This document shows, piece after piece, positions 47,600-56,716 of a DNA stretch of 64,000 bases. How positions within the stretch are numbered: position 1 is the first letter of the stretch; every line of letters begins with the position of its first letter. The DNA is taken from assembly GCF_019279795.1 (NCBI RefSeq), contig NC_056744.1:901202404-901266403 (forward strand), read 5' to 3'. The position numbers and the translations under genes are program-made. The stretch is from Protopterus annectens. Its lineage: Eukaryota > Chordata > Ceratodontiformes > Protopteridae. Under the pieces are notes generated by a model. That model had not been told where the DNA came from. It worked only from the letters and a program-made list of their open reading frames with translations, and made no database searches.

Positions 47600-49982
47600 A
47601 CTGGGACCCCCAGGTGGATATGCCTCAAGACACTAGGGTGAAAATACTGGTGAATACTAAAGGGGATTTTAAAATCTATAATTTCTCCAGTTTCACTATA
47701 GAACAAGAGCTAATTGATTTATTGGCTCTTGGTAATACCTTTGTACCCAGTAGCCAGTTCAACCTGACAGAGACTATCATTGACTTGAAATGTTTTACAC
47801 GGAAGTTAAATCTGGGACTACTGTTTTCAACTCCCATGCAACAGGATGAGTGTAAATTAAAATTGTCAAGTGTATTTAATCCACCTATACACCCTGATTT
47901 GTCCCTTTTCGAAAGAGTGTGTGAGTTTGACCTTAGATATTTGGATTCTAATAGAAACAACTGTTTTAGATACCAAAAATATAATATTTCTAAGGGACAA
48001 AGAGCGCTCTTAAATGAACTTTGTCATTTACCAGTGAGGGTTTTCAAACCTGACAAAGGGGGGGGGGGTCGGTCATCTTGGATAATGTTGATTACACCCA
48101 AAAAATGCTTTGTATCTTGGATAGCCCAGCTTATACAACTGCTTCCATCAATGAGATGAACAAGGCCTATTCTAGAAACAGGGGATACTTCCGTGATTTA
48201 TTTCTGGCTGGGAAAATAGATAATGACACCTATCAATATATAGATATCACCACACCGAAGACCCCTGTTATCTTCGGAATTCCGAAGATTCACAAAGACC
48301 TTTACAACCCACCCATGAGAGCACTCATAGATGCGAGATCATCTATGACTTATCCATGTGCATGCCTAGTGGACAAAATACTTTCTAAGTATATAAAAAC
48401 AGTTCCTCACATCTGTAAAGATTCTTGGGCTTTCCTTTCTGACATCAATGGTCTCCATTTTGATCCACTATGGAATTTTCTTACTATCGACGTAGTGGAC
48501 CTGTACACATCTATACCTCATTTGGAGGCCATTGAGTGGATAGGTAGCTTTTTGAACAATCTAGAGGTCCCTAAAAATGAGATTGACATAGTAATGGACC
48601 TTCTAGACATAATACTAACATCTAATTTCTTTACATTTGATAAAAAGTACTTTTTGCAAACACAAGGCATAGCAATGGGCTCACCATGTGGCCCGTCAGT
48701 AGCTAATTTATTTGTAGCTTACTGGGAAAAGCAATTCATCTTTGGGAATCCCAGTTATACAAACCAGATAGTTTACTACACTAGATTTCTGGACGATATC
48801 TTTATGATATTTAAGGGGTCAGAACAGGATGCGTTGGAACTCCTCAACTACATGAACAACACAACCAAATTCTTTAGGTTCACACACAAATTTTCTACAT
48901 CTAATATGGATTATCTGGATGTCAAACTAGATAAGAATTTGGAAGACGGACTGTTAACTTCCTCAATACATAGGAAAAAAACCTATTGTAACTCATTTCT
49001 TCACTACTCTAGTCAACACCCATACAAACAGAAACGTTCTATAATCAAAGGACAGTTGATTAGAGCAGTGAAGATGTGTAGTACTGAAGAGAAATTTAAT
49101 AAAGAATGTCAGCTTCTCTATGATATGTTTAAAAATAGAGATTATCCTGAAGTACTAATAAATGAGTTAATAGTGGAAGTGAGGAATAAGAGAGAGAATG
49201 GATTCTATACACCATTGTTAAAAATGCAAATTAGCAATGATAGTGAGGTGCCCATTTGTACCCCTAGTGTAGAAAACATGGATTTGGAACCCCCTTTAAC
49301 ACAAGTTTGTGAAGGGGCACGGAGTTATTCGTGTAGTTTTATTACAACATACAGTACTGACTTCAAGGAAATCAGGTCCATTATCTATAAAAACTGGTTG
49401 TTCATTTCTAGTAACAGACTACTACTAGAAAAGTTGGGGACAAAACCCACCATTGTATATAGGAAAGGGAAGAACCTAAAAACCTTGCTAGAAGGGAACA
49501 AAAATGTTGACTCCTTTTCCAAACAAAAAGGGACATTCACTTGTGGGCGGTGTAATTGGTGTAGCTGTGTAAAAACAGGAAGCTCATTTCAAGTCAATGG
49601 TAGAAAGTATTCCATTGGACACAAGATTAATTGTGAAACTAAGTCTATCGTCTACCTTGCTACCTGTGATAGTTGTCCCGCGTACTATGTTGGCAAAACC
49701 GACCGCAAGTTTAGGGAGAGGATTTGCCAACATATGTACGCTATAAGAAAACAAAACCTTGAAAATGCTTTAGCTAAGCATATAGACCAACAAATAGGAC
49801 ACACATTTTATTTCACAGCTATAGATCATATTCCACAGAGTAGTAGAGGAGGGCCTATATCAATTAGATTGGAAACCAGAGAGTTGGAATGGCAAATTAA
49901 ACTGAATGCCTTCAACACCCCTGGTTTAAATGACAATTGCAATATTTCTTGTCTCTTAAAATTGAAAAGCTACCTTAGATAG
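47578..49982 (+). pseudogene. Penelope-like reverse transcriptase with GIY-YIG endonuclease, frameshift at a G11 run
   Basis: The N-terminal half (47578 to about 48070) ends ALLNELCHLPVRVFKPDKGG, the DKG motif typical of PLE proteins. An 11-G homopolymer at 48058-48068 shifts the frame, and the protein continues from about 48078. RT motifs: VIFGIPKIHK, FLTIDVVDLYTSIPHLEA (motif A), QGIAMGSPCGPSVANLF (motif B) and the intact catalytic FLDD (in TRFLDDIFMIFKG). The C-terminal part has a Cys cluster (CGRCNWCSC, about residues 483-491 of the second frame) and a GIY-YIG-type nuclease: IVYLATCDSCPAYYVGKT and RERICQHMYAIRK. Apart from the homopolymer it is intact over about 800 residues. The enzyme primes on chromosomal ends or nicks. 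Possibly functional if the G run is an assembly error. Confidence 0.85.
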
Positions 49983-50819
49983 CTTAAATAATGGGCATGT
50001 ATAATATCAGGATAGTACTAGGGGTATAACATGAGAACTTTCAACATATCAATTAACCCACAAGGAATGAACTGTGTACAAGTGGGAATGTGTAGTTAAC
50101 CAGGTATTTTTTATCTACACTCCTACATGGTTTATCGTATGGTGTGCAGGCACTTATACCAACGGTTATAATTAGTGTGGGCATTTTAGCGATGTGAACA
50201 AAAAATTAGGTGCCCCAAAACTTTCGTTTTTACAAATTCAAGACATAACATACTTTACCTCACATTTTTAGGATACACACAAGGGATATACTCTTGTATT
50301 CTAGATGAAACAAGAATATATGGAGGTGATCGACCAATGTAACAACCATTCACTTATATAATTTATGTTACACTGGTCCATTTAATAACAACTAATTCTA
50401 GCCTTTGTTATGTGGTTAGTTTCTTATATGAAAGGAGTTGTATGGATTGATAGGAAAGTCTACTACTAATTCCTGTCATATTTATAATTTTAATGGAAAT
50501 TTTAAAATGATTTTTTCATTTTATTTTTTTATTTTATATGTTATGACATTCTAATAAGGTGTATGGGCAGAAGGAAAAAGCTGTAAGTGAAGGAAATGAC
50601 GTGTATATTACTGAGCATGCTTGCTGTGGCAATGTATAAATAGCGCCAACATTTTAAATGTTTTAAATGTTGTATATGTCTCTTTGAGGAAGCTATTCTA
50701 TTTAGACTGGTGAAAACGCTGTATATTTGTGTGGAAAATAAATTACTTTTGCGTTAAGAACATCCTACACTAGCAGGTGCGATTTGTGGATTTTGGAGCC
50801 ATTATTCTTGTTTCAGCAC

Positions 50820-51165
50820 AGATATTAATAGGACATGCTGGAGGGACAGATTCATATCCCAAAGGCTCCCCTCACTCTGGAATGAGATCCCAGTCCCACA
50901 TAGGCAGAGTCCCCCACTGAGCCCCTACAGGAGATATCTTGATGAGTGGATGGGTGATCGTATGTTTACCCCTGGGATCTCTTCTGGGTCCCTGCTAGAC
51001 AGAGGCACAATAAACTAAACGTAAAAGGGCTATCTTGTGTGACCTACTATTCACAGGCACAGTCTACTAATCTAACAGGGTTGCGAAAGCCAAACACACT
51101 CTGGCTAGGCTTATAAATGCCCTAGGGCAAGATAGCCTAGTATCAACCTATGAACCTATGATAAT
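50820..51165 (+). pseudogene. LINE copy 2, ORF2 C-terminus and 3' UTR
   Basis: Matches 4561-4870 of the first LINE: NRTCWRDRFI-type codons, then LWNEIPVPHRQSPPL, LDEWMGDRMFTPGI and SLLDRGTIN with a stop, a 3' UTR, and the short CCTATGAACCTATG tail (51144-51160). Confidence 0.8.
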
Positions 51166-51404
51166 GTTTGGGATGCACATTGTTTATTGATGATACTGAT
51201 TGCAGGTTTTTTATCTTCTTTGCTTTCCCACTTTCTATGAACAACCTAAGTATCTGCAGAACATATTTGATTATGACAGGGTTCCAATATATTATATATG
51301 TGTCTGTTGTCATATAACTGTGTGCACAAGGTGGATTGGTGAATAGTGAGAGGTTCCTGGGTTAACACATGCAACTGCCGGATATGTGTGGCCCACTGCT
51401 GTAA

Positions 51405-51560
51405 TCAGCCTAAGTGTGTGAGCATGCCCAGTTTGGCCTTTCAGTGTTTTGTTGTCTGACATTTGTCTCATTTATTCAAGTGTGTGAGCATGCCCAGTGT
51501 GACCTTTCAATATGTTGCTGTCTGAAGTCCACTACATTTGTTGATGTGTGTGAACATGAC
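51405..51560. repeat. ~66-bp tandem repeat, two to three copies
   Basis: GTGTGTGAGCATGCCCAGT recurs at about 51413 and 51480, with a diverged third copy at about 51547 (GTGTGTGAACATGACCAAT). Confidence 0.75.
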
Positions 51561-51729
51561 CAATATTAACATTTATATATATTTGTGTTGAAAATCAGGT
51601 TCTATTCTTACTGCAGGGCTCACCTTTGTGTCATAACTCGACAGGGATTATGCTGTGCCTGCAGGGTTTCCATGATATACTTTGCATAGACTTATCAACA
51701 TTTCTTCATACAGGCTGACAAGTGAAATA

Positions 51730-51797
51730 CTGTCATGGTTTAGTGGTTCAGTACTATGACTATAGTGCACAGTATCCTGGTTTTGAGGCCTGGCACT
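51730..51797 (+). repeat. tRNA-like module 4
   Basis: TGGTTTAGTGGTTCAGTAC (A-box region from 51736) and a weakened B box CTGGTTTTGAGGCC (51777-51790). Same family as module 2 at 30.27-30.34 kb but inverted. It is followed by an array of TTGCTCAACRTT and TTGCCCAA words at 51905-51965. Confidence 0.55.
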
Positions 51798-52204
51798 GCT
51801 TTATATTTTCATACTGAGCAGACCAGACTGCTTAAGGGCCAGTAGAGCAAATATGAACATGTTGGCTTTTGTTCAGCTATGCCTAACTTAGACCAAGCTT
51901 GTCCAACATTGCTCAACGTTAACCAGCATTGCTGAACGTTGCCCAATATTGCTCAACATTGACCACAGTTGTGCTAGTTAGTGTGTGCAATTTTGTTTAC
52001 ATATACTAAATGGTGGTAAAAGCTGTTTAGCACTGCTTTATATTGCTTAACACATGGCGATCATGCCTCAGGTGGTGCTGCAGGGCTGCCTATGTTGGAT
52101 GCACATACTACACTCCCTATACATGTTTGAAAACAGGTAGTGTCAAGTTAGGCATCCCTTTTACTATATGTGCAAGTCAGAAAGAGGTATCATTTCCAGG
52201 GTTC

Positions 52205-53356
52205 CTACTGGGCCAGTGTATGTGCTATGTGTTGCCTCTTTGCCAAGGCCAAAGCATACTGGGCACGCCTCCTTCTGCCTACTGGGGCAGGCTCAGGTTG
52301 TTCCTCCTCCCAGTCACGCTCTGCCTGTGATGGCCTTGGCAATGGTGGGGGGCTGTTTGGCCCGATCCTATGCTGCTCCTGCTGCAACTGTTTTCGCAGG
52401 ATCATATTATGTAGCATAGCACATACCATGACAATTTGGGTACATGTAGTTGGTGAGTACTGCAAGGCTCCACCAGATGTGTCCAGGCACCGGAATCATG
52501 ACTTGAGCAGCCCAAACACATCCTCGATTACATTTCATGTTTGTTCATGTGCCTCATTATGGCATTCCTGTTCAGGTGTGTGTGCATTTCTGATGGGTGT
52601 CATCAGCCACGGCTCCAGTGCATAGCCAGCATCCCCCACTAGGTGACCATGAGGGATGTCCCCATTGGCAAATGTCTGGTACAGCTGTGTCAGATGCCAG
52701 ATATGGGAATCATGGTAGTTTCCAGGGCAGCCAGCACACACATTCAGTATTATGCCCTGGGCATCACACACAACCTGGCAGTTGATGGAGGAGAAGCCCT
52801 TGTGGTTAAAGTAGGCCCTACCCCGCTCACCAGCTGGTGCTTTGATGCATATGTTTGTGCAGTCTATTGCACCCACTACCTCAGTGTATTCCGCTATTTG
52901 CTGAAAAAGACGCATATTGCTGGTCAATACCTCATGGGAATTGGGGAAATATACATGATCACCGACATGTGCTGACATGGCATTCAGGAACTGGTGCAGT
53001 ACCCTGGATGCTGATGCCTGTGATATCCCCATCATATCACCAGTTGGCCTCTGGAAGGTACCTGTTGCTAATATTCTTAGGCCAACACATACCTTGGTTT
53101 CCACTGGGATGGGTTCCCTTCTGTTGATTCTGTGTGTGAGGCGTGGCCTGCACAACTCAACAATTTGCTGCATGAGGTCTCTGTCCACTCTATAGCGCTC
53201 CACTATCTCCAGCTCATGTAACCCCTGATAGGTTACCCTGGGCCTCTACACTCTTCTCCGTCTCCTCACTGTGGGTTGTCCAGCAGCATTCGCATTGTCA
53301 CCACCCTCAGCATGTTGCATATGTCGCCTTATAACAGCAATGGCAGCTCCTAACAT
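52205..53356 (-). pseudogene. PIF/Harbinger DDE transposase (HARBI1-like), three in-frame stops
   Basis: From the ATG at 53356 to the stop at 52205 one single minus-strand frame of about 383 codons reads through, except for stops at 53248-53246 (TAG), 52537-52535 (TGA) and 52498-52496 (TGA). An Arg-rich stretch (RRRRR) precedes the first stop. The helix-turn-helix-like part (ISQASASRVLHQFLNAM) and the DDE core are clear: AIDCTNICIKAP (first Asp), QVVCDAQGIILNV, GCPGNYHDSHIW, LVGDAGYALEPWLMTP (second Asp) and, beyond the second stop, NVIEDVFGLLKS (Glu). The C-terminus is Pro/Glu-rich, ending RRRRAQYALALAKR. Length equals the family norm (about 350-400). Both TGA stops sit where the family has Arg, so CGA-to-TGA decay is likely. 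It would cut and paste the element together with the Myb/SANT protein. Confidence 0.9.
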
Positions 53357-53579
53357 TTCTTTGTCTCAGTAAAGCTTTTTCAGTTTTCACTTCTATTAGC
53401 TTACTGCAGTGTTGCAGTGTCTCTGAGAGAAACATAGTGGAATGTTGTTTGCAGAGTTTTAAGTGCTGGGCTAGGCTGGGCTAGTGTACTGTCTGTGTAA
53501 TTGTCTGATTCTGATTGTTTTCACCTGCTAGCTCTGCTAGTACTCCCTGGTTAACTTCCTACTATTTGTTGTGCTTCCT

Positions 53580-53860
53580 TTTCCCTTTCTGTTTCCTCAG
53601 GGGGGCAGTACCGCACACACAAGCGCAAACACGCACACACCAGCTCACACGTGCGCACACATGCTTACACAGACTAAAACTTGCTTATTCTTGCTAAAAC
53701 ACGCACACACAGGCGCATACACGCTTACACACATTTCAACAACCTTAGACATGCTTACTCTGGCTTAAACGCGCACACACAGGTGCACACACGCTCACAC
53801 AGTCTTACTCGGATATACGGCGTACACCCAGGCGCAAACACGTTGCAAGCACTTCTACAA
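53580..53860. repeat. GC/CA-rich subterminal array in the right end
   Basis: A run of CGCACACAC, GCGCAAACACG, ACACGCTTACAC and CTTGCTTATTC words containing the second TCTTACTCGGA (53803-53813). Functionally unassigned. Its CTTA/CGCAC composition resembles 33150-33300 in complement. Confidence 0.55.
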
Positions 53861-54490
53861 GAAATGTTAGTGTTATCCACGGCATACACCTTCAATTTCT
53901 TACCTTTAGCTAGGATACCTGTTGACACACCTCTTCCAGTGATGAGTAACTGACAGCAAACACATGCCACTCTGCTCCAATGAGCTTCACTTCTTTTATA
54001 CATACCCCCCTTGTGATGTCACCTATCTTCTACTCTGATACTCCCCTTATCCTACTCCTACACTCTACTGACTGTGCTCATTTGCTATGTAAACTTGGGA
54101 TTCACTATCCCTACCCTCATTTGCATAGGATTGCCAACTAATGCTTAGTTACATCTCTTAGACTGAGCTTCCCCCCTTAGCAACCTCTACTCGGTAGCAA
54201 TGTTGTCTTCAGCCTGCCATTCCCTTGCATTGTACATTTGGAATTACAATAAAATCTATATTTGTGGATTTTAATTATTGGTTTTCTGGTTTTTAGAGTG
54301 CAGCATCGGGATAAAAAAAAATATTTTATTTTTATTTTGCATCGGTGAACATTGCCAATGGCTGTATTTTTGGCCATTGGCATGCTTCCTCAACTGGATG
54401 CATCCTTTTTTTGGAGCTGTCATGGTTCCATTTTGCTATTTGCAGAACAGTACTCAGTTGTCAATGGAGTACATTTCTGCAAATAACACT
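53861..54490. other. Right subterminal region; no gene recognised
   Basis: AT-rich sequence between the array and the terminal inverted structures. Two short frames (54278-54560) have no identity. Confidence 0.4.
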
Positions 54491-54492
54491 AC

Positions 54493-54600
54493 TCTTACTC
54501 GGACAGGTTTGGGTTTCCTGGATCGCAAATTTACCTCATTTGCATAGCTTTCACCTGTAATTGAGGTAATTTGCATATCCTAGCCCTGTCCGTGTAAGAG
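54493..54600. repeat. Subterminal inverted repeat with 11-mer copy 3
   Basis: TCTTACTCGGACAGG (54493) pairs with CCTGTCCGTGTAAGA (about 54579-54593). Inside it, TTTACCTCATTTGCATA pairs loosely with the TGAGGTAATTTGCATA block. The third and fourth (complementary) occurrences of the TCTTACTCGGA motif lie in this hairpin, 120-230 bp from the right end. Confidence 0.6.
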
Positions 54601-54710
54601 TCATTTTAGGAGCTCTCTTGCACACCCCTACCGGCTGTTCCTGGATCGCTCGGTGGACATGTTGGCTGCATGGAGTCTTACTCTACTCTTAGACTCCTTG
54701 CAAGCCTTCA

Positions 54711-54722
54711 TGAATCTGGCCC
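54711..54722 (-). repeat. Right terminal inverted repeat of the Harbinger-type element
   Basis: Complemented it reads GGGCCAGATTCA, followed inward by TGAAGGCTTGCAAGGAGTC. It abuts AAT and then ERV LTR sequence at 54726. The GGGCC start fits PIF/Harbinger termini better than the left end does. Confidence 0.65.
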
Positions 54723-54725
54723 AAT

Positions 54726-55303
54726 GTGTGAAATAGAACAATATACATTTTCTTATTTTTTTATGTTAATGGCATATATGTACATTTCACAAATCATGTA
54801 TTTTAAATTATTTGCATTATTTACACATATAGTTTAGGAATGTTTGATAGAAATAGAAAAGTACTGACTAATACATGTTTTATACAACTTCTAATAGAAG
54901 AGCCATTCCTGCTGTTACAATACATCAGTGTGTGTCAGTGTGTGACCCTTGTTTCATTCTGCTGTGACCTTTCCAGTCTATCTTTATCCTAATAGCAGGC
55001 TGAGCTGGCAATTCTAAAAACCCACAGCAAAGTCTTATAGCTAGTTTGCATCTGTAGTCTGACATTTGATTATTAGATTAATTATTTCAATACAAATATT
55101 TATTTGTATTAATAATTATGCCTTGATAAAGAGAGGAATTATTTCTAAGCACTATCTTATCTTGGCTGATGCCCTTTTAATCAGGCATTCCATGCAGCTT
55201 TTGTATTCAGGTTTTCAGTCACTGACATTCACATAAAAGAATGTGTACACATGCTGCTCAGGGAAGATTAAAGTAATGCTGGTATCTCAAGATTTCTATA
55301 ACA
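54726..55303 (-). repeat. ERV 3' LTR, proximal U3 part
   Basis: Aligns with 59917-60493 along its whole length. By eye I count about 26 differences over about 578 positions (4-5%). It starts on the minus strand with TGTTATAG after a polypurine tract, as a retroviral U3 does. It is cut at 54726 by the Harbinger-type insertion, and the remainder is at 28730-29340. Confidence 0.9.
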
Positions 55304-55316
55304 GTTCCCCCTGAAC
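55304..55316 (-). promoter_or_regulatory. ERV polypurine tract
   Basis: Minus strand GTTCAGGGGGAAC directly precedes the TG of the 3' LTR, the expected plus-strand primer position. Confidence 0.65.
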
Positions 55317-55327
55317 AGACATGAGAA

Positions 55328-56456
55328 CTAATGTTTGTTGATTTTATTCAGCTTCATTGGTTCAGAGGACTTCGTAAATCGTATAATGTCTTGGACCTGA
55401 TGCACTTGGTCTGCTGTCAAAACCTGTACTGCTTGTTGTCTTACATATTCGATTTCACACTTGATGACAACAATTACTAGGCTTATACATCCTAAAATGC
55501 CAACTATGACCAGTGTAAGCTGCATTAGTTTTCCTTTTCTGCCACTGATAGAACCACTCAGCCAAGAGAACCATGTTTCTTTTTCTATTTGCACTTTTTA
55601 AGCAATTTACTCAATTAGCTTGAGGTGACACCTGATTTCAGGTTCATTATCAGGAATATAAATACAATATTCCTCTCCTAACAATGCACAAAATTTAATG
55701 CCATGTGGTTTTGTAAGACCACATTTCTCATGGCAGTCATTTCTATGGTAACTTTTAATTCCTCTAATAGACCTGCCAGTTTTTTAATGTCTCAAATATC
55801 TTTCCCTTTTCCATAGAATGGAAAAATTGATGCTCATGCAAGGACATCATTTCATACATCCATTTTAGTATGTCTAATGGATGGAATTACATGTCCCAAA
55901 CAACACAATCACAATCCATTTTAATTCTTGGGAAGCCATTTGTAGGCTTTTTTACCGCATGTAATATATGCCTGCTTAAACTGGAATTATTTATGTAATA
56001 CAGTGTTTAGTTTCAGCTTTTCTAATTGTCCAGCAAGTTGCATTACTAAAAACATTCAAAACATTGTTCACTGGTATTTCAGGTAGCATAAATAACACTA
56101 CAAGAACTTTTCTCAATAAATGGGTGATTACTTGTTCCTTCTCCTTGTAAACAGACATTAGCAGTCACATTTGTATGAACAAGCCTCATGAAAGGGTATA
56201 TCCTTGGGATAGCATCATTCTTTGGAACTCAGTCTTGGTTTGTAAGATTCAACATTTCCAGCAGGGTAGATGGAATAGTTCATATGGAATTCCTACTATT
56301 TGCACCTTGTGGTATCTCAGCACAGATCCAACATTGTTTAGCATTCAATGTTTCTGAGTACATTTACAGTGATTTGGTAAAGTTATTGAAGTCCACCTTT
56401 CCTTGTATGTATGAGTAAAAAATTGTCAGGATCATGATTAATATCAGGATTTTCAT
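55328..56456 (-). pseudogene. env: ERV env, degraded
   Basis: From an ATG at 56456 the frame gives a hydrophobic, signal-like start, soon followed by a stop and a CWIC motif of the surface-subunit type. The middle is full of stops. Near 55700-55770 a remnant of the transmembrane-subunit heptad region is visible (LQNHMALNF). The last 88 codons (55594-55328) are open and include a membrane-spanning segment (VIVGILGCISLVIVVI) and a cytoplasmic tail. Envelope proteins mediate entry and fusion. This copy cannot encode one. Confidence 0.65.
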
Positions 56457-56716
56457 GGTTCGATATTTGCTGGAAGAGAAAAGAATTATGTTCTTATTAG
56501 TTGTATCTGATATTATATCCCTTTATATCAGTTATTACATTTATAAGTTATTCAGTTTTCTCCCCTCCATTTTAATCTTTTAACATGATCTTTATGAATC
56601 CAATCATTTTTTGGTGGCTGATTTTTATATGGCTGGACTTGTACAGCCACTAACTCCACTTTAGTAACAATGTAGGGTCCTATCCATTTTGAATCCCATT
56701 TACTTGCATTTCCAAA

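Larger units (their letters stand above)
46904..50815 (+). mobile_element. Penelope-like element (Neptune/Penelope-type, GIY-YIG)
   Basis: A 3.9-kb element between the two LINE parts. It contains an upstream basic ORF (46901-47599), the N-terminal half of the main protein (47578-48159) and the RT/GIY-YIG ORF (48078-49982), followed by about 830 bp of AT-rich 3' region containing AAAATAAATTAC near 50738. Left boundary follows LINE codon GAGTGT. The right boundary precedes LINE sequence at about 50820. I see no clear target duplication or flanking pseudo-LTR, so the 5' end may be truncated. Confidence 0.8.
44680..51165 (+). mobile_element. CR1-like LINE copy 2, interrupted by a Penelope-like element
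   Basis: 5' part 44680-46903: ORF1 and the endonuclease/early RT part of ORF2. 3' part about 50820-51165: end of ORF2 (ATTAATAGGACATGCTGGAG onward), 3' UTR TAGGCTTATAAATGCCCTAG and the ATGAACCT-type tail. Compared with the copy at 1778-4876, about 1.36 kb of ORF2 (equivalent to 3195-4560) is missing between the parts, and a Penelope-like element stands in its place. Confidence 0.85.
29338..54725. mobile_element. Giant PIF/Harbinger-type transposon, 25,382 bp, with 3-bp target duplication
   Basis: The intact ERV LTR reads GATAATGTGTGAAATAG across 59911-59927. Here GATAAT ends at 29340 and GTGTGAAATAG starts at 54726, with the sequence between them inserted. AAT occurs on both sides (29338-29340 and 54723-54725), a 3-bp duplication as made by PIF/Harbinger enzymes, though the usual preference is TWA. 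The ends are imperfect inverted repeats: CCCCCGGATTCA on the left and, complemented, GGGCCAGATTCA on the right (8 of 12 matching). Both sides carry TCTTACTCGGA (29380, 53803, 54493). Cargo: a Myb/SANT-like gene near the left end, a second one at 38.0-40.8 kb, and a Harbinger DDE transposase on the minus strand near the right end. LINE, SINE-like and Penelope insertions inflate the interior. An alternative is two nested Harbinger elements sharing the outer ends. I could not find inner termini. Confidence 0.75.
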
